Source of the DNA: Typha latifolia
Taxonomy: Eukaryota > Streptophyta > Magnoliopsida > Poales > Typhaceae
DNA length: 64,000 nucleotides
Direction of reading: 5' to 3'
NCBI GenBank assembly: GCA_019914945.1
Contig: CM034099.1
Location: 16,332,704-16,396,703, forward strand
Positions within the stretch are counted from its first letter, which is position 1. Each line of letters opens with the position of its first letter. Both the position numbers and the translations under genes were made by a program. Shown one piece after another: positions 47,735 through 59,744 of this stretch. The notes below the pieces were generated by a model. The model saw only the letters and a program-made list of their open reading frames with translations. It ran no database searches and was not told where the DNA came from.

Positions 47735-49987
47735 ATGGCGAGTGTTCTCTGTAGCTTTCCTGGTAGTAGTCTTCACGTATAAAACTAATGAAGTTTTTAT
47801 TTAAAGTTCCTTCTTCTAGTGCAGGATTTGTGCTACTTTGCGATAAAATTCCTGTGGGTAGTTTGTTTTTTGATGGCTGGGGTGATCAATGGTGAATACG
47901 AAACTCCATCACCAACACCAACACCAAAGGTCTTTGATGTGATAAAATTTGGAGCAGTGGGTGATGGGAAGAATGATGACACTAAAGTAAGGACTATTTC
48001 TCTTATAAACATCTCTTTGTAGTGGTACTTTTGGCTTGAATTTTGTTCTGATGCATAGTTTTTTTTCTTTGCCAGGCCTTTGCATATGCATGGGCAGCTG
48101 CATGTACTGCAAGTAGTTGCTTGCCTACACTGTTTGTTCCTGGAAACAAGAAATATTATGTTGAGCAAATTATATTTGATGGTCCATGCTCTTCCAACAA
48201 TGTCACTGTTCAGGTCTGAGTCTTTTCTTTTTCTCATTTCTTTGGCAAATGGCTGATGTACACTGAAGGGCTGTTGATTGATGACTAGGATTTTTTATGT
48301 GTAACATATAATACTATATTATAACTTTATAGAAGAGTACTCTAGAGTGTTACATTTTAAATAGGGTAACAGGTAAATAGTATAGTCAAAGAATTATTTC
48401 TTTAGTTTAATCATAAATGATACTAGTCATCTCCCTTCCCTTGGATAGATTGAGGGAACTATTGTTGCACCTGAGAAACCTAGTGCATGGAATGGAAAGA
48501 AGGCAGATATGTGGTTGAAATTTGACTCAGTGAATGGTCTCACTTTCCATGGTTCTGGTCTAATTGATGGGCGAGGATCCAACTGGTGGAACCAATCATG
48601 CAAGCGTAACCCTAAAATGGTACGTCTATAAGGGATTTGAACTCATAACCTCTGTCATAGGCCGATAGAACTCGCCTTCCTTACAGTCTCTCTACTTTCT
48701 TTTAATACAGGGATGCACCACTACAGCTCCTACGGTATGGAATGCAATATTTCATTTATATATAACTTATAAATGTTTGAACTTTTGCTTTGTTATCTAC
48801 TACTACTACTGCATTCAATTTTGGTGTTTATTTTTTTTATCTATGAGCAATGGCAGGCAGTTAGATTTGTTCACTGCAATGACTTGGTAGTGAAGAATAT
48901 GACGTTTATGAATAGCCCACAAACTCATGTAACGATTGAAAACAGCGAGAGAGTTAGAGTCAGTAGCCTCAACATCACTGCCAATGCCACCAGCCCTAAC
49001 ACTGATGGCATTCACATCCAAGCTTCTCAAAATGTCGTTGTTTTCAACACTACTATTGCTACAGGTAATGGCAGTAACACACTTCATGGTAATTAATCTT
49101 ACCCTCATTCTTTCGAGAGAAGTGAAAATTTAATGGTGATACCGGTAAGATTCAAACCCGTGAACACTCGTATACTATGAGACCTTTTCTTTTCGCAGGT
49201 GATGACTGCATTTCCATTGGAGATCGTTCTTCCAACGTAATGGTTAAGAATTGCACCTGCGGACCTGGTCATGGCATGAGGTGAGCTACTTAATTAATTA
49301 AGTCCCAAAATGAATGAATCATGATGGTGATGGTGGTGTTCTAGTATTGGAAGCTTAGGGAAGGGAGGATCAAATGCTTCAGTTGAAAACATTCACATTT
49401 CATACACCACTATCTTCAACACAACTAATGGTGCAAGAATCAAAACATGGCAGGTATGCATGGATCCATAACACAAAAGATTAATTAGTTCAAAGTTCAA
49501 AAAACCATTTCAACCAAGATAATGTTATGATCTCCAATGATTTATATGTAGGGAGCTACAGGATTTGCAAGATCTATAACATTTGATCATATTACTCTCA
49601 CCGATGTGAATAATCCAATCGTAATTAATCAATATTACTGTGATTCCCACAGCAAGTGCCCTATTCAGGTAAGCACCTAAATCTATATAGTTTTTGCTCT
49701 TCTTTTTCCTACCTCCTTTCTTTAATTTTTCTTGGTTTTCTTGCATTGTGTAGAAGGATGCAGTGCAAATCAGCAATGTGACATTTTCTAATTTCTGGGG
49801 GACCTCAATGTCCAAAGTTGCTGTTGCCCTAAATTGTAGCACAACTGTGCCTTGCACTGGGATCAAGATTAAGGAAGTTAACATCACATCGACAGACACA
49901 GGGGATAGCACGGAAGCTGCTTGTATTAATGCCCATGGCTGGGCTCAGGGTTGTGTCAACCCTAAGGTCTCATGTCTCTCCAAGTAA
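47735..49987 (+). CDS. Polygalacturonase, glycoside hydrolase family 28
   Basis: Secreted pectin-degrading enzyme that cleaves homogalacturonan in the cell wall. Well-supported exons: 47825-47986, 48076-48213, 48449-48619, 48711-48734 (24-nt micro-exon), 48857-49064, 49199-49280, 49345-49453, 49552-49668, 49754-49987. All are GT-AG and in frame, giving 414 residues to the TAA. Four GH28 motifs are intact: SPNTDGIHI, GDDCISIG, CGPGHGMSIGSLG and ARIKTWQ, so both catalytic Asp pairs, the His and the RIK are kept. A hydrophobic stretch (FLWVVCFLMAGV) and a Pro/Thr linker precede the fold, as for a secretion signal. The 5' end is uncertain. The ATG at 47735 reaches the next exon in frame only through a donor at 47776/47777 and an intron of 48 nt, unusually short for plants. 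Endo or exo action cannot be decided. Confidence 0.85.
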
Positions 49988-50503
49988 AAAGAAAAAGGAA
50001 TGCTTTGTTTAGGGTTTGTTAATTGGTAAAATTTAGAGATCTTGGGTCCAGTATGATTAGGTCATTAAGTGACGTATTATGCCCAAATATTATTTTATGT
50101 TGTGGGCTCGTCCTTCTTGTAGTTCGGATGTTACCATGCACCTAGTGGAATAAGATTAGTATATGTTTGAGCCCTTCTTTTTCTATGTGCAAGTGATGCA
50201 CACTATTACTCATGCAAAGCTCAGGATATTCAACATGAGGCAAACTGACATCAAGTAACAACTCTTGGAGGATAGGTACATTAACTACATACAAACCACA
50301 AGCATCAAATATCAAGATCGATATTAAAAGAAAAAAAATTTCATTTAGACTAAGAAGATTTAATTTTTCAGCCTAGATCATAGGAGTTCCACTGAATTTA
50401 TAGAATTCTACTATCCTTTAAACAGAGAGACACCCTCAGGAGCTACAATAAAACTACAAAATTAAACAAAGAGATGCAAAGCAATAGTGAAGGACTCGAC
50501 TCT
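49988..50503. other. 3' flanks of polygalacturonase and Alba genes (convergent)
   Basis: The plus-strand polygalacturonase stops at 49987 and the minus-strand Alba gene stops at 50504, so the roughly 515 bp between should hold both 3' UTRs. No coding sequence. Confidence 0.6.
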
Positions 50504-52995
50504 TTAGCTCTGCTCCTCGCCATCACCCACATCCTTCTCTTCTGCTGCAGCAGCCATCAATTCATCAAAGTTCTCTGTCTTGCCAAGCAGTATCTCAATC
50601 TGCACATTAATATCAAATTAGTATATGAGGAACCTACTTGCATCTTTTTTCCAAGAAAGATCAAGCAAATACAAAAAAAAACCCTTGCATAAAGTTAGTG
50701 CAATCTGATCTAACCTTGGCTTTCTGGATTGATCGCCCTCTTGATTCATCTTTCATATCCACAGTAGATGTCATGATCTCTATTCATATCAAGAAAAGAA
50801 TATAAGAGTGGAATCCTCACTTCTGAATAACAACATAAGACAAAGAAGCTGCATGGTTTTATCAAAACTAACTAATGCAGCTCAAGACAGAGTTTTAGCA
50901 TATGCTAGATATAGAAGCAAGAAACTTACTTTTCTCAACAGCAAGGCCATTGTTTTTCAGAATCTCTGCAATGGTTACCACAGTTGCAATGGCTGCAAAT
51001 TTTTAATCAAGCAGCTTAGATCTTTAGAAAAAGAAAACACTAATTAACAGCATTCATTCAAAAGAATCTTGAACCATCTTCATGCAAATTTTTGTTGTCC
51101 CTAAAAATGTGAGATTGCTGCAGACAAAGCTATACAACTATGAAACACTGCATTGCATAGAAAAGGAAAAACAGCACAAGAAATAAAAGACTAATCATCC
51201 TAGTGGAGAGTCTGACAATGGAATAAAAAGAAAAAAAGAGGAAACACAATTTATGCAAACAGGCAAAGAGAAGAAACAGATGTGTATGTAGAGAAAACTG
51301 AACCGAACTTCTTTAAAATATCTAGCTCTACTGCTCTTCCCAGTCTGAAAATAATTCAAATACTAGCCCCGATTCCAGTAGTACACAAACTCTTTAAGAC
51401 TGTACCCTGGAGTGAAGGGAACAAAACTATTGAGAAAGTCAAATACTAAGGATCAAAAGTGGAAGATGAAAAGGAGAAAAAAATCCAATATTTTTTCACC
51501 TCTGTTAGTCCAGAGTTCACTTCAACATGATTATAGATTCTCTAGCCTTTACCATGTCAGTTAAAAATACGTACTTAACATCACATCCCTGATTAGCCTT
51601 AAAAAAAAAGAGTATATGCAAGCTATTCCAGAACCTTCAACATCAACTGTGAAGAAAAGCATCAGATTCAAGTGATCTTATATATATTCTTGGTCTGATC
51701 CCATATAATTATTGAACATGTACAACCTTGTTTAATAAGAAACCTTTAGCATAACAAAACTAGCATAAAAGCCGATCACTCAAGTAGTTAACCACAATCT
51801 AAGCATAGGTGGAAAAGGAACAGATCATATCCCTCTATATGCCAAGCAATACCATACTAAGAAGCAGACAACATAAGCAGAGTTTAAAAGGAAACAATTT
51901 AAAATGATACTAGAATAAAGTAACCAAGTGATTATTTACGGTGGAAAGACCATATATGGAATGGCAAGGTAAACACAATGGCATAAACAGATTCAGTTTA
52001 CTAGCAAATAAAAGAACCAAATATATAAGCAGAAAGAGAAATGTCTACATATGCATGTACCCAGAATCTACAACAAGCATAGAGCTTCCCTGAAAAATTC
52101 AGATAAGAGCCCAAAAAAATAACAACAAGATCAACCATTAAATTGGAAAACCAATAAATTGGTCTTAACATCCTTGCATCACATGTTGCAACAGTCATAG
52201 TGAATAATGATATGGCAGCATAGGTAGCTCCAGCTCAAGAATCCTTGACATAACTGGACTTCATTAGTTACACAAAAAGCAATGAACTAACATTCTCAGA
52301 TCAGCAAAAACTCCTCATTATAATCATTTCAACTGTCAGGACATTTGTATGCAGATATTGCAATAACCTGTTGAAATATCTAAGCTTATTTTTATTGGTA
52401 TTAGCTCTTGGTTTGCCAATATTAATTTCAAAATGTGCTCTTGGCAACAGTACACCAGTAACAAGGTTTTTAAGCCCAGGTAGAAGCCATACAGTAAAAG
52501 TAGATAGACAAAGTGAGGTTAAAGAAACAATACCCATTCCAAGAGCTGAAAGCTCAACTTCATTATGTTGCTGCATATACCTCTGCAGTGTAAAGAGAAA
52601 GCATCCATCAGCGACAATCCAGATAACATATAGAGTCCTTAAGACGAGAAACTGCAAATATTTTGACATCTAATCCACAAGCTCTACACCGCATACAGTT
52701 ATAACTTATAACAAAGCAAAGTAGGTCAAAGAAGCAATTTTTAGGGCACAACTTTAAAAAATAGAAAAAGATTACACCATTCAAATCCAAATTCCCGACG
52801 CCAATAGAACCAATGCAGGGCGTAATACAAAACGAATACTCCAGAACGTGTAAAGAAAAAAAATTCCAAATTTCTTACCTTGGCAAGATTGACGTAGAAG
52901 AAGAGGGGCTTCTTGGTATTGGAGACCTGGATTCGGTTCTTCTTATGGTTTTCCGTAACGTTGAGATTATTGACTCCCTCGGTTATCTCCTCCAT
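50504..52995 (-). CDS. Alba-family DNA/RNA-binding protein (At2g34160 type)
   Basis: Five exons: 52879-52995, 52534-52582, 50930-50992, 50715-50779, 50504-50599, joining in frame to 129 residues. It begins MEEITEGVNNLNVTENHKKN and continues RIQVSNTKKPLFFYVNLAKR, then YMQQHNEVELSALGMAIATV and NNGLAVEKKIMTSTVDM, which is the Alba fold nearly throughout (about residues 20-115), followed by an acidic tail. It matches the short plant Alba proteins typified by At2g34160. The family binds nucleic acid, often RNA, in nucleus and cytoplasm; the specific role is unknown. An open frame continues upstream of this ATG (to 53112), but the conserved family start is at MEEITEG. The upstream part is Arg/Pro-rich and looks like 5' UTR. 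The intron between exons 2 and 3 is about 1.5 kb. Confidence 0.95.
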
Positions 52996-52999
52996 GGCT

Positions 53000-54789
53000 A
53001 GATCACGAGGAGAAGCAAGGGCAACCAAAAACCCTAACCCTAGGTAAGGAGAAGGCCGCGAACAGAAGCGAAGCGGATAATTATAATGCTTTCCTCTTTC
53101 TCGACTCAGCACGCTTACGCTTATTAAGTTCCGAAAGGGTTCGAGTCCAAACTCGATATCGGAGTAGCGTCCTCGGATCTTGGACTACCCGAACTGGTTT
53201 TGGACTGGGTTCGAGCTCGGGCCGGGTTTAAGGTTTAGTTTATGCCTATGTTGTTGGCGGGCTAGCGGATCAGATCCACCCGCAAGAGACCCGTTAGGGT
53301 GCCATTCCAAATAAAAGATAAAAAGAATATGAGAGGATCTTTGCTAGCTATTGCCCTAATATAATACAAATTTCTTTTGATGATAATTGCACTTTATCCC
53401 ATGTGGATTGGCTTAATTATATGAAACATTTGTGTAATTTCAACTTAAGTACTTAATCTCCGACCAAAGTGTAACTATTTTTTTATTCCACATCTTTGAC
53501 GATAATAACCATTAACCAATATTGATTTGTCATAAGGCCATATTTATATCATAAAAATACTTCTCTTGTCTTAAGAAAATTAAGGAAGTAAAGATTTTTT
53601 TAAGAAATTGAAACGGGGTTTGACAAATTAAAATATTATCAATACGTGGGTCATTATCTAGGGGGCTATAATAGACAACCTAAGCAGTACAAGCTCAGAT
53701 TAGATCGAGTATTAGTCTCTTAACCCAAGCTAGTATAGTAGATTTCCGAGTCAAGTTGGGCTAGACTTAAATTGGGCTTTGGGCTGATATTAGTAGGTTG
53801 GACATTGATATGTATTAGGCTCACGGGCTTTTGATGCAACATCTAAACAAAAGGAGGAGGGGTTGGCGGGTGCAGTACCTCCCCTCCCTAGTTGCCCACA
53901 AGAGGATAAGGTCCTCTCCACTATTGGGGGGTGGCATGCCTGATGGCGGCGGCTGTGTAGGGTCGCTTGCCTTGGGCAGAGGGTTGTCTTCCCATTTCCC
54001 TTCTCCTTCCTCACCTCTGTTTTTTTCTTCCCTTTGCCGTGTTGTGGCATGAGTTGGTGAACCCCCCCATTCATTTCAATTCTAGTCGGGTTCTTGGTGC
54101 TTTGGGTACTCGTCGTCGCCAAGAGGATGTGGCGCGCGGGTTGCTCGGATAGCCGACGCCAGTCGATTCGGCAATCTTCATGGTTGGTGAACTCGACGAT
54201 GTAGTAGGCTTTGGCTTAGACCCCTCCCCCTCCTCCAATGAGGCTTGGGTGGTCCGGACGCTGGGTGCCTGCTAGATCGCCTAAGAGCTTGTCGCGGACG
54301 TCGATGGGCCGCGTCAAGCCACGGTGAAGTTTCTCGTGTCTTCGCCGCACTCGCCATGGCAATTAGCCCTTCTCTTCTTCCTCCTCGCATCGTCGTTTGG
54401 TGATCGATGTCTGTCGGTGGTCGTCATGGTGTAGGGCTCCTTCATGGCAACCCGGTGATGGCTGGCTGTTGACATGAATCCTTCCCCTCGTGTTGGTGGT
54501 CGCGAGGGAGGGAAGAGAGTGGCCCACATTTTCTCTATTTGATTAGGGTCTCCTAAGTTCCAACAAACTTATGTATGATAAAGATGCCTTTTCATAGCAC
54601 TGTGCTACTATAAAAATGTACGTCTGAATAGTACCCGATGAATACATTTTGTCATCCCTAGATATACATCTTGTCATACATTTGTACATATATATAAATA
54701 TACAAAAATTAAGGAACAAAGGATGAGCTGTATTCTAGCTTCAATTCTCAAAATAGTACAAAGTTTGGATTGGAGTGTTGTCATTCGGA
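53000..54789. other. Spacer with a GC-rich, non-coding-looking block
   Basis: 53000-53160 is the leader and promoter side of the Alba gene. 53820-54540 is notably GC-rich with short open frames on both strands (for example 53790-54122 minus, 54314-54529 minus) that show no family resemblance and are interrupted. It may be the 5' part of a decayed retroelement, given the LINE RNase H remnant just beyond, but no diagnostic motif was seen. Confidence 0.4.
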
Positions 54790-55350
54790 CCAACTGAAAA
54801 GGTGACTGATAGACTTTATTCCCTCATGGCCGCCCAATCGGCCACCTTGTTACAGTTACGGAATATATGAACGATTCTACATTCGTTAAGCATTTTAACT
54901 AAGCTAATACATTCATCATCCAAAATTCTTATTCGTCGGAGACTTGAGGTCTCTTGTCTGACTACATTTACAGTCTCTAAGTAGTAGTCCATCTCGACGA
55001 TCACCCTGTTTTCCTCCTCCACCATATTAAGTCCTAGCCCAAGAACCCACAGCTCAGTCAGGAGGACGAAGTCGCTTAGGCATGGCTCTCATGCCGCCCA
55101 TAACATGAGACCTCGATCATTCTGTAGGGCCACCCCTGCTCCTCCTTGGTACGTGTTCGGCATCTACGCATCATCCGCGTTTAGTTTAACTCATCTTTGT
55201 GCTGGAGGACACACGGGCTTAGTTACTCCGACAACTTTCCTTCTGTATTTCTTAGCCATGAGTTTGGCCCTCCAAACAACCATTCTCGGGAGTAAATTGA
55301 GGACCTACATCTTTGGAAAGAGAAACAAAGTGACAATGCGGAGCGGGATC
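54790..55350 (-). mobile_element. LINE-type RNase H remnant
   Basis: On the minus strand broken frames give VKLNADDA, then GGAGVALQNDRGLMLWAA, then ELWVLGLGLNMVEEENRVIV, and finally NECRIVHIFRNCNKVADWAA. This is the order of the RNase H domain found at the C-terminus of plant LINEs and related reverse-transcriptase genes. The catalytic Asp in NADDA is visible. In-frame stops interrupt it. No reverse transcriptase part was found nearby, so it is an isolated fragment. Confidence 0.7.
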
Positions 55351-57133
55351 CACTCAAAGCTGAGCATCATCGAATCACTCCTACAGTCCTACATATATCA
55401 TCTTGACATGGATATATAAAATAATAAGGAATGAAGAAGAGTATGGGAGGGGTGGCAAATATATAGGGCCATTCTATATTATGCTAGTACAACTGGAATA
55501 CTTAGCTAACAAATTCAAGATTAGCATAAATCCCATAGGAAGATATGAATGCTTCCATTGTACCTGTACTATCGTACGTACAAGGGAAGGAGAAAGATTT
55601 TAAAGGAGGCAAAAATTAAGGAAAAAGGTTTACAAGAGACGTGAACCACGATGATAACAACCATAATAATTAATAAAGATAGTGCTACTAATTATATTAG
55701 TGACAAAAGATTATGATTATATTGATCACCATGCCTCTAATGATTTCTATACTATATGCAACATGTTTGCATAAAAATTATAATTTACATTTAAGAAGAC
55801 GGTGATATTCAAATAGTATAACCTTAGCTATAATAAATTTGGCCTATAGTGATATTTATTATTTACTGTCGGTATAAGTATTTGTTTAAGTGATATTTTC
55901 TTAAATATTACTAATTAGTCATAAAGTGCCATACCAAGTATAAGTATTGTTTAGGTTTTAAAGATGAATATTGTTTGACATGGCAAAGACCCAAGAAAAT
56001 ACCTAAAAGGTGAATTAGTGCTACTTTTTTCATATATATATATATATATATATAAATGTTTACAATCATACTCTATATTTTATCTATTTTATAATTCACA
56101 CTCTGTCCTTAAGGATTTTGTAACTCAACTCCTAATTTTTTTTTATAATTATTATTTAACGTCTTGACGAATATGACTAACTAACATCGACCGAATTACC
56201 AAAATACTCCTACCATTCACTTTCATTTTTTATATTTCTCCACTATCTTTCCTACCTATTTCCTCCACTGTCATTATCGCCGATGCCGTCATCGTCTCTG
56301 TCACTAACTTTTTTCATCTTCCCCGCTCCCTCTTCTCACTCTCCTCATTTTCTTTTCTTTTTTGGAAGAGAAAAAGAGGGCGAAGAAAATAGGGGTAATT
56401 TAGGTATTTATAAATTATTTTATATATTATAATGGAAGATTCATTTTCTAGTACCATCTAAACTAACGCATAGTGTTAAATGAGAATTATAAGAAAAAAA
56501 ATGAGGGATCAAGTTATAAAACACTCAAAGACGAAAAGTGAATTACAAAATAAGTAAAATATATGTAATTTATTATAATCCTAGATATAAAAGTATCGAT
56601 TATATTTTTATAATGGGTTCAGAAATCTTATCCAATGGATAGATGCTTAGCAAAGAGGCTATAGCAAATTAAATGATAATATACTTTAATAGGTCATCAT
56701 CTCAAGATGTCAGCCATTGAAGCTTCTTGGCCATTAAGGCATGAGTGCATGATTCACAACTGCAATACTATTGATTTATGGGGTAACAAACCTTGCAGTA
56801 CTTGGAGACTATCCATACTTTAATTTCCTCCTAGACTTAAAAGTATCATGAATCCCACTATCCATTTACATCAATATATGAGAAAAATGTAGCCAAAGTT
56901 TGCCCGTCTTCTCCAGCTCACACTCTTATAATGTTTGCATTATAATCCAAGTTGTCGATTAGAAAGTGAGCCGTTAATTTTCTTTTGGCAAAATAATATT
57001 AAATTTAATTATATTTATGCCTCTTAAACTATGATCCAGTATCATTTGTATTCTTAATAGGATCTCTTAAATAGAAACGTGTTGAGTTTATAAAATTACC
57101 CTCCATCTTTATATATGCATAATTGGGCTATAA

Positions 57134-57166
<33 letters not shown>

Positions 57167-58237
57167 GATATCTTGACAGAGATTGGAAGAGAGAAATGTG
57201 GGAAAGAGGTTGACAGTTTGAGAGGGAGGAGAATAACAAAAACCATGAAAGTCACTGTTAGTAGATGGAAAATGTTGGAAGAAAATGAAAGAGAAATGAT
57301 TGAAAAGATTGTGAAAGAAAAGAATATAAATATATTAGTATAAATAAGACCAATTTCGACATAAATGAATGCAAAAATTAGTTGTACATGTAAATTCCAA
57401 ATGGAGAAATAAACCGTAGACTAACAAAATTGTCATCTTGAAACATTTAAATAATCCAAGAGATCTTAATATCATGGTTTTTAGTGGTATAAATGAAACC
57501 ATATCATAATTAATTAGAAAAAGTTTGAGTGTAATTTACCCTAATTAATATTAATTAGGTATAATACTAGAATATGGAGGTCAATTCTCGGTGATCAATA
57601 AGTTGTAAGGCTTGGAGAAAAAATGATCTTTAGTTCGTGCAACACGTAGATGAATAATTACGGCAAGTTGACTTCTCTATAAACTCCCTATAATAAATCT
57701 TCTTGGCTTCTTAATTTCTAGTTCCCATTCACATGGTAGGAAATTAAGCAGTCGACCACTCATAATAATAAATTATAAAACCAATAAAGAAGGCATCATA
57801 TATACATTTGGCTTTGGATTTAATCATGAATGAGGATAGTTTTCTCTCTTTTTCATGTAGAAATCTTTAAAAAGGTTGATTACGTTTGAGAATTATCTAC
57901 GCAAAAATGGGGGGAAAAAAGAGAAAGTTTTATAAGAAATTTTGCATCTACATATAAATGAGAGATTTTAGAATGACATACAATAAAAATGAATCAATCA
58001 CCTTGATCGTGGTAGGAACATGAACCGATGGAGCACCTTGGAATCCTCATGAACGTGGCTTCACATGTCCACATGTGATATGGCTCCACGTACTACATAC
58101 ATCTCATTGGTACACAATACCTTGGCCTTAATCCTATTAATGTATATATATTTATGATCCTAATCGATCCCTTCATCAGTCACCACAAACTCTTATTAGA
58201 TCCTTTTGTGTACAAATTACACTAAGATTAGACTGCA
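55351..58237. other. AT-rich spacer and glyoxalase-gene promoter
   Basis: No gene recognised. Contains an (AT)n tract (about 56034-56053) and an (AAT)n tract (57133-57165). A TATA-like GTATATATATTTATG at about 58142-58156 lies about 85 bp before the glyoxalase ATG. ACGT-containing and CACATGTG words at 58067-58092 could be ABRE/E-box type sites. Confidence 0.5.
57133..57165. repeat. (AAT)n microsatellite
   Basis: About eleven perfect AAT units in an AT-rich spacer. Confidence 0.95.
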
Positions 58238-58977
58238 ATGTTGGAGACAAGCAAGGCCATGGGTGGTGGGGCTTTGCCACTGATCACTTCATTGAACCAT
58301 GTCTCTATTGTGTGCAGATCACTTAACACCTCTCTTGATTTCTACCAGAATGTGCTTGGATTCATCCCAGTGAGGAGGCCCAGGTCCTTGGATTTTGATG
58401 GTGCATGGTAGGTTAAACATATCTTATGCATTCTAGTTTGTATTGTCTTAATTGATCGCTTGACTTGGTTTCCTTCTGAATCATGCAACATTAAGGTTGT
58501 TCAACTACGGCATTGGCATCCATTTGTTGCAGTCGGAAGATCCCGAGAACATGCCGGCAAAGAAGAAGAAGATCAATCCTAAGGATAACCATATCTCCTT
58601 CCAGGTAGAGTAAGACATTTGATTATTAGGTTGCTCCAAACAAATTAAGTGCAGTGTGACATTTGAAGTATACCATGCCATATGTGCAGTGTGAGAGCAT
58701 GGCCAATGTGGAGAAGAAGCTGAAGGAGATGGCGATGCCGTACATCACGCAGCGTCTCGAGGAGGGCGGCATCAACGTCGATCAGTTGTTCTTCCATGAC
58801 CCAGATGGATTCATGATCGAAATATGCAACTGCGACAACCTTCCGGTGATCCCTCTCGCCGTCGGCGAGCCCATCGGGGCTTGTAAGAGAGTAAATCAGC
58901 AGCAGCAGCAGCAGATGGTGCAGTGCCTTCCAACATCCATTGCTGTCAGTGAGGAGCCAGACATCCCTTGTGCATGA
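58238..58977 (+). CDS. Glyoxalase I-like protein, VOC superfamily
   Basis: Three exons: 58238-58407, 58496-58604, 58690-58977, in frame to 188 residues. One VOC domain: beta-alpha-beta-beta-beta units start at SLNHVSIVCRSLNTSLDFY (about residues 19-37) and NHISFQ (about residue 88), ending with FFHDPDGFMIEICNCD. The putative metal ligands His (NHVS), His (NHIS) and Glu (MIEIC) are present. It resembles the plant one-domain glyoxalase I-like proteins such as At1g15380 and At1g80160, rather than the canonical two-domain or nickel-type glyoxalase I. The substrate is therefore unproven; members are linked to methylglyoxal detoxification or may have other roles. The C-terminal tail has a Gln run (six Gln, CAG repeat near 58899-58914) and is low-complexity. 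No transit peptide is evident, suggesting the cytosol. Confidence 0.9.
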
Positions 58978-59581
58978 AATTAAGAAGAGATCACAAATTG
59001 ATCAGAGATTAATAACTTCTATTGGAGAGTACTCTGATAGCTAGATTCGTTATGTTTGACTTAGTGTGGTCACATTATCATCTCACTTTTTGATTTGTCC
59101 TGTGGAAGATTCAAGCTGTGTACGCTTTGTTTCTTTATTATATTTAAATATTAATGCAACACTTATACTTATGATCTTAGATGCAGAATTGAAAGTGCAT
59201 GACTTGTACCTTTAGTTCTCCTTCACACAAACTCAAGCTAGTCTCAGAGCTTTAATTTCAGAGACAAAATAAAATCTAGGAATTAATGCCTCCTAACAAA
59301 TAATATTTCAAAAGCCTAAGCTATCATAAATTAGGCCAAATGGAACAAAAAGTGGTTATTATAAGAATACTAACAATATTATGTGTGGCTTAATAAAGTT
59401 TAACTTTAGATGAACAATTATTGCTTAGCTTCAGTTTCTCCTACCAAGTAGTGAGAATTGATCAACATAACATACCCATAAAATCAAACTCAAAATCGAG
59501 ATAACCATGCGCGATAATAGCCGGAACATCAAACATAACAAGCATAAATAAATAAAATAAAATAAAATAAATAAAAAACAG
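58978..59581 (+). other. 3' flank of the glyoxalase gene
   Basis: Expected 3' UTR followed by AT-rich spacer. Near 59545-59577 an AAAT/AAATA-type short repeat precedes the microRNA hairpin. No coding sequence. Confidence 0.5.
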
Positions 59582-59690
59582 CAGAACTAGGAGCTCCCTT
59601 CAGTCCAAAGCAATCAATAAGAAATTTGTATTGCTGTATGAAGATGACTTGTATTGATGCTTTAGGCTGAAAAGAGCTCCCATTTCTGAT
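59582..59690 (-). ncRNA. MIR319: miR159/miR319-type microRNA precursor
   Basis: The minus strand at 59589-59608 reads UUGGACUGAAGGGAGCUCCU, preceded by one more U (59609). To my recollection this is the core of Arabidopsis miR319c, and differs from miR159c at one base (C for U at position 7 of the 21-mer). The opposite arm (59660-59681) gives GGGAGCUCUUUUCAGCCUAA, pairing as a star sequence. The stem continues through GCAAUCAAUA/UAUUGAUGC beyond the duplex on the loop side and CAGAA/UUCUG on the base side. In minus-strand RNA three of the four differences in the miR/star duplex are G:U wobbles. In plus-strand RNA the same positions would be mismatches, so the minus strand is the functional one. 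The miRNA is on the 3' arm, as in the family. The loop is only about 32 nt, whereas family precursors usually have a long stem of about 180 nt. Targets in the family are GAMYB (miR159) or TCP (miR319) mRNAs. Confidence 0.8.
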
Positions 59691-59716
59691 GTCTTACACA
59701 ATATCGTCAAGAAGAT

Positions 59717-59744
59717 GGAAGGAAGGAAGGAAGGAAGGAAGGAA
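59717..59744. repeat. (GGAA)n microsatellite next to the microRNA hairpin
   Basis: Seven GGAA units on the plus strand (TTCC in the putative pri-miRNA), about 27 bp from the base of the hairpin. Confidence 0.95.

Noticed and set aside
52741..53112. Longer Alba start with 39 extra residues (MLSRERGKHYNYPL...).
   Set aside because: The family start MEEITEG is conserved and in good context at 52995; the extra part is Arg/Pro-rich leader-like sequence.
53790..54540. GC-rich block considered as a gene or a pseudogene exon.
   Set aside because: No frame stays open across it, no splice-consistent joins were found and no motif was recognised.
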